A stretch of DNA of 64,000 nucleotides from Aquarana catesbeiana (Eukaryota > Chordata > Amphibia > Anura > Ranidae): positions 346,409,279-346,473,278 of the forward strand of contig NC_133330.1 of NCBI RefSeq assembly GCF_042186555.1, read 5' to 3'. A program made the translations under genes and the position numbers. Under the pieces are notes generated by a model. It was not told the DNA's origin and ran no database searches. It saw only the letters and a program-made list of their open reading frames with translations. This document shows, piece after piece, positions 32,701 through 36,996 of the stretch (its first letter is position 1; every line of letters begins with the position of its first letter).

Positions 32701-35069
32701 TTTTTTACATATACCTAGTGCAGACAGTTCGGACGGGAAACACATTAACCTTGCAATTTATCGTACGTTCGGCAGAAATTTTCCAAACTTCCCGTTCGTT
32801 TTTTTCCCACAAAAATGATTATCGATTTGTGCCCATTAACTTGCCGAAAAACGATCGAAGTGTCTATACGAACGATTTTTCGGCCGATTTTTCGTATAGT
32901 GTATGGCCAGCATTAGATTTGCCTCTCCTAATCATCACCCATGTGAGTTTCTAAATGTTTTCCCTTCATTACATGTAACCAGATCACTACACTTCGAGGC
33001 GCCCTCTCTTCTCTTTTATACTCTGGAGCTCCTGCTGGATTTTGCTTCTAATCCCCTTGTGGAGGATTCCATTTGTAGACGGACATTTTATGGTCACACA
33101 ACCAATCACATCGCTAGAATCTTTTTATATGGACTATAAACTGAAGGATTTATATAAATGGTTGTGGAACGAATCATCTGAGTTTCCATTATTTCTTGTG
33201 GGGAAATTCGCTTTGATATACAAGTGCTTTGGATTACAAGCAGGTTTGTGGAAGGAATTATCTTCACAATCCGAGGTTTTACTGTATTTGGGATCAGCAC
33301 CATAGAGGATTGAGAAGGTCATCTGCAAAAAAAGGACTGGATAAGAAAGATCCGGGATGTGTGATAGACGAGGATATGATCACCACCTCATCCCTGTAAA
33401 CCCGAATACATAATAATTACTCGGGTTCTGAGGATGATTAAGGTGATAATTAAACTCACTTGGTGTCTTATCTGCATTTAATTACCCTCAGAACCCGAGT
33501 AATTCTCATGTGTTCAGGTTTAAAGGGATGAGGCGGCAACTCTAGACGAGGATCAAGTCCCAGATTCCAAGTACATGAGCAAAACTGGCCAGAAAAGGGG
33601 GGAGGGGGAGGTCCACGGTCCACAAAGGAACAGCAATACTTTTCTCGGTGTTGGAGAAGAATGGCGCAGAGGAGGAGGAGCCTGGTGACATCACAGGTAC
33701 ATGGAGTCCACATGTTGAGTTGTGAAGGACACTCTGTGGTCCAGACTCCCTCCCACGTATGGTGGACACAAAGTCTAAACCACACAATGAGCTTCCGGGG
33801 TCCCTCTAATTTTATAATCCAGGATGTGCATATCAGTGTGACGTCACCCATCGCCAGTGCGATATCATCGATCGCCAGTGTGACGTCACCAATCGCCAGT
33901 GTGACGTCACCAATCGCCAGTGTGACGTCACCAATCGCCAGTGCGACGTCATCGATCGCCAGTGTGACGTCACCAATCGCCAGTGTGGCGTCACCAATCG
34001 CCAGTGTGGCGTCACCAATCGCCAGTGTGACGTCACCAATCGCCAGTGTGACGTCACCGATTGCCAAAAGTCCAAAGTACAAACACGCATGCTTGGAATC
34101 AATGCTCACCAAACACGACACTACTGGAAGTGGCCCAAAGGGCGGCGCTCAAGAGCTGAAATTCCTCGTAGTACATCACTACGATCGTGTTTGTGGCACA
34201 ACAATTGTGTATCGTTAGTATACAAGACGAGATCCCGGCACACGGCCTGAAGACAAAAATCAGACGCTCGGTTGGCCAACAATCGTACCGCATGTACGAG
34301 GCTTTAGACCCAAAACCATGTAGTAGAAGGACGATCTGATTGTATACAAAATGAAACTCCTAAGGTGTGACCTCATATTATACGGTTTTGGTAAATCTGA
34401 AGACAAAAATCTGCAGATAATTGAATAATGTGTATGGGGGCTTTAGAGTCCCGTCCCTGGAAGATCCCGACCATGGAAGATCCCATCCCCGAGAGTCCCG
34501 TCCCTGGAAGATCCCAACCATGGAAGATCCCATCCCCGAGAGTCCCGTCCCTGGAGGATCTCATTCCTGGAAGAATTCCTTAAAGATACTCTGTAAAAAT
34601 ACCCCCCCTCCCCCCCCAGAAGATCCAGCTGGAGGTCAATAGGAATGCAGCAGCTGCACGGACCCGTCACTCACCCTGATTGGCTGGTGGTGAGGATGAG
34701 AACAGAGGACCCCTCCCCCAATAATGAGACCTCGGGGGGCTTTTTCTTATTTTGGGCCAACAGCATATCAGTAGGGGAGATTTCCCCTCACTTCCTGTTC
34801 TGGAGACAAGACAGGAAGTGGTCACTAGGTGTCCCCATTGCAGGATTTCCTCTCACTTCCTGTCGCTCTGGGTGAGACAGCCCCTGTCATTGCTTTTGGT
34901 TGCTATGGGTAACGCCTCTGCTCCTCCCATGGTACCGGACACCCCATAATAATAATAGAAGTCCTCCCAGAGACCTCTGCCGCTCTTACCATTATCAACC
35001 AATCACAGTCCTCGGATATAGTCCCCTCCCCCCCGGGATTACTCACATGAGGTTCTCCGGCCGCTCCAT
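8627..35069 (-). CDS. UROD: Uroporphyrinogen decarboxylase, complete gene of 10 coding exons
   Basis: UROD is the cytosolic haem-pathway enzyme that removes four carboxyl groups from uroporphyrinogen III to give coproporphyrinogen III. It is a cofactor-free homodimeric TIM barrel. Exons (high to low): 35047-35069, 26473-26585, 25983-26062, 18880-18942, 16044-16241, 15263-15424, 14737-14874, 12838-12938, 12041-12107, 8627-8785. All junctions are GT/AG and phases join. The total of 1104 nt gives 367 residues plus stop, the human length. Signature 1 (PVWCMRQAGRYLP, with substrate-binding Arg about 38 and 42), the catalytic Asp in FSDIL (about 87), signature 2 (GFTGAPWTLMTYM, Tyr about 165), Ser in FESHAG (about 220) and His in LGHGLYPDMDP (about 340) are all present. 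No frameshift or stop was seen. Introns hold many arrays and transposons. It is divergent from HECTD3, as in human. Confidence 0.97.
8786..12040 (-). other. UROD intron 9: MITE fragment and minisatellite
   Basis: 8815-9480 holds non-coding sequence with a poly-A/G run (9119-9139) and no recognised gene. 9500-10065 is a piece of a dispersed frog DNA repeat ('gcgtaacattatctttta', 'ccgctgtgcaaataccgtg', 'atataatgtttggga') that recurs at 15690-16010, 22600-23590 and 46670-46830. The 63-bp array follows. 11535-11870 holds increasingly degenerate copies of that array. Confidence 0.7.
10221..11534. repeat. 63-bp minisatellite in UROD intron 9, about 21 units
   Basis: Units of 63 bp ('tgataacacagcacatac', 'atgtccatcctagacc', 'ttcccatgtctggagtacat', 'ggtcctcag'), with two main variants: ACATGTCC or ACTCACCC after 'gcacat'. 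Some units are 62 bp (one C lost in 'ttccatg') and one, near 10780, is shorter. The period is a multiple of three, so both strands show long repetitive open frames with no gene-like character. Confidence 0.95.
12041..12107 (-). CDS. UROD: UROD exon 9
   Basis: 67 nt from acceptor tattgCAG to donor GTGAGAG. It completes the split Arg codon of exon 8 and encodes ERTGRKVTLQGNLDPCALYASK, with the conserved VTLQGNLDP block. It ends in phase 0. Confidence 0.96.
12108..12837 (-). other. UROD intron 8, C-rich low complexity
   Basis: 12330-12780 is strongly strand-biased: runs of C with A/T (plus strand), including 'aaaaaaaacaaacaaaa' at 12577-12606. The UROD pre-mRNA would therefore carry G-rich runs here. 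No gene or recognisable transposon. Confidence 0.7.
12838..12938 (-). CDS. UROD: UROD exon 8
   Basis: 101 nt, acceptor cttctTGCAG, donor GTGAGG. It encodes IVFAKDAHYALEDLSQSG, then YEVVGLDWTIRPQEA, and two bases of the next Arg. It aligns without gaps to the human exon. Confidence 0.97.
12939..14736 (-). other. UROD intron 7
   Basis: 12960-13010 is A-rich. 13040-13960 is unique-looking sequence in which the phrase 'tatatcaccaatt' occurs twice (13116 and 13653), possibly the ends of an old insertion. 14020-14390 is extremely AT-rich (TATTATTA-type low complexity). 14640-14700 carries the 'cacttcctg' motif found in many local repeats. No gene. Confidence 0.6.
14737..14874 (-). CDS. UROD: UROD exon 7
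   Basis: 138 nt, phase 0 to 0, acceptor tgtATTCAG, donor GTGAGTTC. It encodes 46 residues beginning ALQVFESHAGCLGPQQF, including the active-site Ser of FESHAG, and ending EGMEVVPM. Confidence 0.97.
15046..15236. repeat. 39-bp tandem repeat, about 5 units, UROD intron 6
   Basis: Units of 'ggtgtccacccatatggtgg' followed by 'tgtggagttctcgggtaag', diverging towards both ends. It fills half of the 388-bp intron between exons 7 and 6. Each unit includes a near-palindrome (CACCCATATGGTGG or CCACCCACGTGGTGG). Confidence 0.9.
15263..15424 (-). CDS. UROD: UROD exon 6
   Basis: 162 nt, phase 0 to 0, acceptor tcccatCCCAG, donor GTAGAGTG. It encodes 54 residues starting WTLMTYMIEGGGSATMSKAK. This is the second half of PROSITE-type UROD signature 2 with the active-site Tyr, and it ends VGQVAAGAQ. 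Confidence 0.97.
15425..16043 (-). other. UROD intron 5 with DNA-repeat fragment
   Basis: 15690-16010 carries the same dispersed repeat as 9500-10065 ('gtaacgtcatcttttatatt', 'cctctgcgcaaataccatgtg', 'aatgtttgggggttctaag'). A C-run at 16025-16040 lies immediately beside the exon 5 donor. Confidence 0.7.
16044..16241 (-). CDS. UROD: UROD exon 5
   Basis: 198 nt, phase 0 to 0, acceptor tctctCGTAG, donor GTGAGGGG. It encodes 66 residues from ALGMEIRMEPGRGPVFPEP to KVPLIGFTGAP, the first half of signature 2. The donor is followed by an uninterrupted G-run on the transcript strand. Confidence 0.97.
16362..17053. mobile_element. TTAA-flanked MITE, UROD intron 4
   Basis: Bounded by TTAACCACTTGCTGCCC on the left and GTATTGAAGGGGTTAA on the right, giving short imperfect inverted ends. 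It has typical non-autonomous content: no coding capacity, poly-A/T tracts, and 'ggtggtatttgatcacctc' read on the minus strand. It resembles the elements at 43627-43991 and 22582-23590, and TTAA sites suggest piggyBac-type mobilisation. The superfamily is inferred from the target site only. Confidence 0.6.
17794..18645. repeat. 61-bp minisatellite, UROD intron 4, about 14 units
   Basis: Units of 61 bp: 'ccatccctgtgctgagttcc', 'cgggtctgtacacccgctgt', 'gcccattatgaggggttctca'. Unit variants are few (CCCGC/CCCAC, TTCT/TTCC). The reverse complement is the unit of the much larger array in HECTD3 intron 1 (48735-51167). Since UROD is read from the minus strand, both pre-mRNAs carry the same sense of the repeat. 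A three-copy 'tcctccgctcagaggtc' mini-array lies separately at 17152-17217. Confidence 0.96.
18880..18942 (-). CDS. UROD: UROD exon 4
   Basis: 63 nt, phase 0 to 0, acceptor ttcACCTGCAG, donor GTACGTC. It encodes 21 residues, PLRRFPLDAAIIFSDILVIP then Q, carrying the catalytic Asp of FSDIL. Confidence 0.96.
19340..22581 (-). mobile_element. LINE 3' end (CR1-like) with a 42-bp satellite expanded inside it
   Basis: Read on the minus strand, 22581-22466 encodes the reverse-transcriptase C-terminus typical of this LINE (FFTVRAARMWNSLPQAVVSA, then GSIDSFKKLLDNHLND). 19400-19340 is its 3' tail ('ggttggacttgatggacttg', then 'tgtcttttttcagcc'). These two pieces should be almost adjacent; the 42-bp satellite separates them. 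The 5' side is cut by a TTAA MITE at 22582. CR1-like affiliation is from the RT motifs. Confidence 0.85.
19401..22463. repeat. 42-bp satellite, about 73 units, with higher-order structure
   Basis: The unit is 'tgtgtgattatatgtcatat', 'tacattatatatctctgtat', 'gt'. Four variants can be told apart by the end of the unit: A 'ctctgtatgt', B 'ccctgtatgt', C 'cctgtatgt' (41 bp), D 'ctctgtatatt'. The variants follow a repeating order. The string D-A-B-A(x6)-C-C-A-D-C-A-A-A occurs from about 21029 and again from about 21738, and a shorter relative occurs near 19860-20280. The period is a multiple of three except at C units, so long meaningless open frames (YIIYLCMLCDYMS) appear. Confidence 0.95.
22582..23592. 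mobile_element. TTAA-type non-autonomous DNA element inserted in the LINE
   Basis: Begins TTAACCGCCTCCGGACCGG at 22582 and runs to about 23590. It shares a long segment ('agacctcctctgtaa', 'gcgtaacatcatcttt', 'ccgctgcgcaaaaac', 'attctctaggg') with the repeats at 9500-10065, 15690-16010 and 46670-46830. It has no coding capacity. It separates LINE RT sequence at 22581 from LINE-derived sequence at 23593. About 100 bp of LINE between these points is missing. The right end is not sharply defined. Confidence 0.65.
23593..23968. repeat. 30-bp minisatellite inside a LINE RT frame, about 13 units
   Basis: Units of 'ccggtatttatatattgtgg' plus 'ggtcaccagt'. Read on the minus strand it is in frame with the adjacent LINE reverse transcriptase, and each unit adds TGDPTIYKYR. 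The identical array, in the other orientation, occurs at the homologous point of another LINE copy (63483-64000). The LINE at 57380-62965 has this segment once (62200-62215, YKYLNGEP). Confidence 0.96.
23969..24610 (-). pseudogene. CR1-like LINE reverse transcriptase, C-terminal part
   Basis: The minus strand encodes the RT palm and thumb: NSSISVFADDTKLSRAITSP (FADD is the catalytic box, intact here), then a break at 24420, then a continuous 130-residue stretch with GGEPLGGSRMEKDLGVLVDD, ANKANRILALKRGI, TLVRPHLEYAVQFWAPVLRR and ATKLIKGLEDLSYEERL. It then runs into the 30-bp array. It is 5' truncated at about 24560-24610. Same family as 57380-62965 and 63035-64000. Confidence 0.9.
24751..25647. 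mobile_element. hAT-type MITE with 8-bp target duplication and internal array
   Basis: Starts CAGGGGCGGATC, ends GGATCCGCCCCTG, and is flanked by a perfect 8-bp duplication CTTCTGCC (24743-24750 and 25648-25655). Length 897 bp with no transposase. It holds a CpG-rich part (24880-25120) and the 21-bp array. TIR and 8-bp TSD together support hAT. Confidence 0.88.
25211..25599. repeat. 21-bp minisatellite inside the hAT MITE, about 18 units
   Basis: Units of 'agtatgggggtcagttagtg' plus t, very homogeneous. One unit has an extra C (25416) and one a T-to-A change. It lies wholly between the MITE termini. Confidence 0.95.
25983..26062 (-). CDS. UROD: UROD exon 3
   Basis: 80 nt, acceptor cattTTTCAG, donor GTAACATG. 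It completes the split Glu codon and encodes EFRETRAGQDFFASCRSP then EICCELTLQ. It ends in phase 0. Confidence 0.96.
26150..26360. repeat. G-rich tandem repeat, UROD intron 2
   Basis: Degenerate units around 'gagccccgggttcgggagga' and 'gagatgggggag', with G-runs of up to 16. It fills most of the 410-bp intron. The UROD transcript strand is correspondingly C-rich. 'cactagggggcaac' just before it (26108) resembles a CTCF core. Confidence 0.8.
26473..26585 (-). CDS. UROD: UROD exon 2
   Basis: 113 nt. The acceptor was chosen at gtatTTATAG rather than the nearer TCTGCAG. Only the upstream site continues exon 1 in phase and gives the family-like AENFPPLQNDTFLRAA (human has GFPELKNDTFLRAA). It contains signature 1, PVWCMRQAGRYLP. 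Donor GTGAGGG. The alternative CAG acceptor would shift the frame. Confidence 0.93.
26745..26905. repeat. Dispersed repeat, single-copy version of the 42.5-kb element
   Basis: 'cttcagtcttgtacagcctc', 'ctctcctggactgaaatgtc' and about 110 further bases match 42458-42600 with few differences ('gtgcattagaaggtgcagca', then 'agtcagata'). At 42.5 kb the segment 'cttcagtcttgcacaggtgt' is the unit of a 1.2-kb array; here it occurs once. Confidence 0.85.
27353..27547. repeat. Near-perfect foldback, 84-bp arms and about 27-nt loop
   Basis: Left arm 27353-27436 (gacagtcggggacgatcggt ... cagccgagag) is complementary to right arm 27464-27547 (ctttcggctg ... cgtccccgactgtc) with only a few mismatches. It abuts the GC-rich array. 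It may be a small long-TIR MITE; target duplications were not found. Confidence 0.9.
27548..28975. repeat. GC-rich minisatellite, about 30-36 bp units, UROD intron 1
   Basis: Units are combinations of 'ctcctcctccggccccccg', 'acacgtcctccctg' and GCCACGTCCTCC variants. Lengths vary because of one to three TCC/CTC triplets and 6 or 7 Cs. A larger block of about 400 bp is duplicated (27845-28040 matches 28220-28420, including the rare 'cacgcccatcttg' and 'cattgctcctcctccggctc'). All frames are long and open on both strands; none is a gene. The UROD transcript strand carries G-runs (GGGGGG-CC-GGAGGAGGAG). Confidence 0.93.
29549..29818. repeat. 14-bp tandem repeat, about 19 units
   Basis: Units ACCTTCCACCTCAG or ACCTTTCACCTCAG, with the two variants in short runs. 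UROD intron 1. Confidence 0.95.
30820..31105. repeat. Foldback element, about 100-bp arms
   Basis: Left arm 'ggggtgacaacacagg ... gttgtcaccctagaacagga ... cctccatggcgggatcaccg' is complementary to right arm 'ccggtgatcccgccatggag ... cttcctgttatagggtgaca ... gttgtcacccc'. The spacer is about 75 bp. It is probably a MITE. Confidence 0.8.
31440..31615. repeat. G-rich imperfect tandem repeat
   Basis: Two to three copies of a roughly 100-bp block with 'gggtcctccgccacacagga', 'gtgccaccaggggggg' and 'tcttccactacacaaggggg'. 'gccaccagggggg' is close to a CTCF core but lacks the downstream CGC. Confidence 0.75.
31986..32190. repeat. 21-bp tandem repeat, about 10 units
   Basis: Units 'ccccacagtaccaccaaagg' plus g, with a 20-bp variant ending 'caagagg'. 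UROD intron 1. Confidence 0.92.
32232..33020. repeat. Nested inverted repeats (three palindromes, one within another)
   Basis: Outer arms: 32245-32345 ('tataaaagagaagagaggcg', 'gttacatgtaatgaagg', 'gatgattaggagagg') against 32925-33020 ('ctcctaatcatcacc', 'ccttcattacatgtaac', 'gaggcgccctctcttctct'). Inside the left half, 32361-32404 ('catccggggtaaag', 'gtccacatagaccatccccc') pairs with 32511-32550. Inside the right half, 32570-32913 is a MITE with complementary ends ('atgctggccatacactatac', then 'agaaaatcggccga'). Confidence 0.85.
33387..33533. repeat. Foldback, 48-bp arms
   Basis: 'cctcatccctgtaaacccga ... ttactcgggttctgagg' pairs with 'cctcagaacccgagtaattc ... aaagggatgagg'. The loop is about 50 bp. 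It is probably a tiny MITE. Confidence 0.85.
33838..34070. repeat. 21-bp array of CRE plus CCAAT motifs, 11 units
   Basis: Units of 'gtgacgtcaccaatcgccag' plus t. Seven units hold the full 8-bp CRE palindrome TGACGTCA; the others have CGACGTCA, GGCGTCA or CGATATCA. Most units also carry CCAAT directly after it. It lies in UROD intron 1, about 1.0-1.2 kb from exon 1 and about 1.3-1.6 kb from the putative HECTD3 leader exon. CREB/ATF and NF-Y binding is predicted from the motifs only. Confidence 0.93.
35047..35069 (-). CDS. UROD: UROD exon 1 (start codon)
   Basis: ATG at 35069-35067 (minus strand), MERPENL plus two bases, donor GTGAGTAA. Like human exon 1 it is very short and ends in phase 2. 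The start was chosen because it alone joins exon 2 in frame and gives a 367-residue protein. The initiator context is GATCGGGATGG (G at +4). Confidence 0.88.
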
Positions 35070-35400
35070 CCCGATCACTGACAGATCTCCTCTCCGCTCT
35101 GCCCTCCACACTGCGCTATCCCCGCCCACACCCCGCCCACCCGACACGCCCCCAACCTCCTCTCCTATCCGCTCTGCCCTCCACACTGCCCTATCCCCGC
35201 CCACCGACACGCCCCCAACCCCCCTCTCCTATCCGTTCTGCCCTCCACACTGCGCTATACCCCGCCCACACTCCTCACCATACACGCCCCCAACCCCCCT
35301 CTCCTATCCGCTCTGCCCTCCACACTCCGCCCACACTCCTCCTATCCGCATCCGCCACGCCCCTTCCCGCTGAGAAGAACGTCATAACGCAACGACGTCT
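35070..35400. promoter_or_regulatory. Presumed bidirectional UROD/HECTD3 promoter, tandemly repeated
   Basis: Between the UROD ATG and the putative HECTD3 leader exon lie four imperfect copies of a 65-75 bp unit (35090-35345): 'ctctgccctccacactgc', 'ctatccccgcccac', 'acgcccccaacc'. The repeated CCCCGCCC and ACGCCCC are Sp1/KLF-type GC boxes. No TATA box is evident. In human, UROD and HECTD3 are also divergent with under 1 kb between their 5' ends (established knowledge). Promoter function is inferred from position and motifs. Confidence 0.7.
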
Positions 35401-35477
35401 ATCTAAGCGTGCTCCGGGAGGGCGGCCGGTTGCTAGGTGACCGGAAGCGCCAAGGAGAACACGTGCACGGCTGTTTG
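35401..35477 (+). other. HECTD3: Putative non-coding HECTD3 leader exon
   Basis: The HECTD3 ATG at 48389 lies 10 nt behind a strong splice acceptor (tttttcttgtccgCAG ending 48378), so an upstream leader exon is expected. A good donor, CTGTTTG|GTGAGAG, occurs at 35477, next to the UROD promoter where human HECTD3 starts. The segment contains an ETS core CCGGAAG (35441-35447) and an X-box-like half-site GTTGCTAGGTGAC. The 5' boundary is arbitrary. Confidence 0.5.
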
Positions 35478-35534
35478 GTGAGAGTACCGTATTGTGTGTA
35501 GTGTGCGCGCAGCGGACTGTGTGTGTGAGAGGTT

Positions 35535-36150
35535 CTGGAAGAGTCCTGTCCCTGGAAGAGTCTGTCCCTGGAAGGTCCTGTCCCTGGAAGAGTCCTGTCC
35601 CCGGAAGAGTCCTGTCCCCGGAAGAGTCTGTCCCTGGAAGGTCCTGTCCCTGGAAGAGTCTGTCCCTGGAAGGGTCCTGTCCCTGGAAGAGTCCTGTCCC
35701 TGGAAGGTCCTGTCCCTGGAAGAGTCCTGTCCCTGGAAGGTCCTGTCCCTGGAAGAGTCCTGTCCCTGGAAGGGTCCTGTCCCTGGAAGGGTCCTGTCCC
35801 TGGAAGAGTCCTGTCCCTGGAAGGTCCTGTCCCTGGAAGGGTCCTGTCCCTGGAAGAGTCCTGTCCCTGGAAGAGTCTGTCCCTGGAAGGTCCTGTCCCT
35901 GGAAGAGTCCTGTCCCTGGAAGAGTCCTGTCCCTGGAAGGTCCTGTCCCTGGAAGAGTCCTGTCCCTGGAAGGGTCCTGTCTCTGGAAGATCCTGTCCCC
36001 GGAAGAGTCCTGTCCCCGGAAGAGTCCTGTCCCCGGAAGAGTCCTGTCCCCGGAAGAGTCCTGTCCCCGGAAGAGTCCTGTCCCCGGAAGAGTCCTGTCC
36101 CCGGAAGAGTCCTGTCCCCGGAAGAGTCCTGTCCCTGGAAGGGTCCTGTC
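35535..36150. repeat. 17-bp tandem repeat, about 38 units
   Basis: Units 'ctggaagagtcctgtcc' with 15- and 16-bp variants ('ggaaggtcctgtccc') and a homogeneous right part (36000-36130) in which CCTGG becomes CCCGG. It starts about 60 bp after the putative leader-exon donor. A short relative ('cctggaagatcccgacc') is at 34447-34570. Confidence 0.93.
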
Positions 36151-36709
36151 CAGAGATCTGCAACATCACCAGGAAAACTTTATTAACAAAATCTCTCCCA
36201 TACAAATGTGGGGATAATGAGGGATCTGTACATTGCGTGTCCTGTGGTGGGGCCCCGAACCTCAGTACAAGGGCCCCACCATTTATCACACACTTCATAC
36301 ATCTTCATGGGCTGGAAAACATCTTTTCTGAATAGATTTAAAGGTACAAAAGATATAAAAGGTGCCAATTAATTAGACAATATCTTCAAAATGACAAAAA
36401 ATAGTCAAATACACAAATTTCATATATTACAGCCGCTTGTACTCAACATGTTTCACCCAAAGGAGCTTCCTCAGGAGAATTCTGGTGCTGCAAGAAGTTG
36501 ATACTGAAAAAGAATAAATAATTGTAAATATTAACAATAAAATTACAACAAACAAATGTTTACATTTCACAAAATTGATTATAATTATTATCAGGCTGGG
36601 GGAGGGGCCTATCAGGTACATTAAAGGGGAGTTCCACCCATATAAAGTGCAGCTGACTTTTAATAATCAGACACTCACCTGTCCCACAATCCAGCGATGC
36701 AAACAGCCC

Positions 36710-36890
36710 CCCGCTCCTCCCCCGCTCCTCTCCTCCCCGCTCCTCTCCACCACCCCCGCTCCTCCCCCGCTCCTCTCCTCCCCGCTCCTCTCCACCACCC
36801 CCGCTCCTCCCCCGCTCCTCTCCACCACCCCCGCTCCTCCCCTGCTCCTCTCCACCACCCCCGCTCCTCCCCCACTCCTCCATTGAAACT
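36710..36890. repeat. C-rich tandem repeat
   Basis: Units combining 'cccccgctcctcccccgctc' and 'ctctccaccac', about 27-45 bp. Confidence 0.88.
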
Positions 36891-36996
36891 GTGCGAACCC
36901 GGCCATGGTTCATCACTTCTTAGAAATAAGTAAATATCAGCCGGGATTTCCAAAAAGAGAAACCAGCAGATGAAGTTTCCTGATGAAGGAGCCGAA

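Larger units (their letters stand above)
26586..35046 (-). other. UROD intron 1 (8.5 kb), repeat-filled
   Basis: From low to high coordinate it holds a dispersed repeat (26745-26905), a foldback (27353-27547), a GC-rich array (27548-28975), a 14-bp array (29549-29818), a foldback (30820-31105), a degenerate G-rich repeat (31440-31615), a 21-bp array (31986-32190), nested palindromes (32232-33020), a foldback (33387-33533), a CRE/CCAAT array (33838-34070) and 'tggaagatccc' repeats (34447-34570). 28990-29540 and 29830-30300 show no recognised element. Human UROD intron 1 is far smaller. Confidence 0.8.

Noticed and set aside
8627..35069. UROD as a processed or decayed pseudogene
   Set aside because: All ten exons have intact frames, canonical junctions and active-site residues. 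Introns are present.
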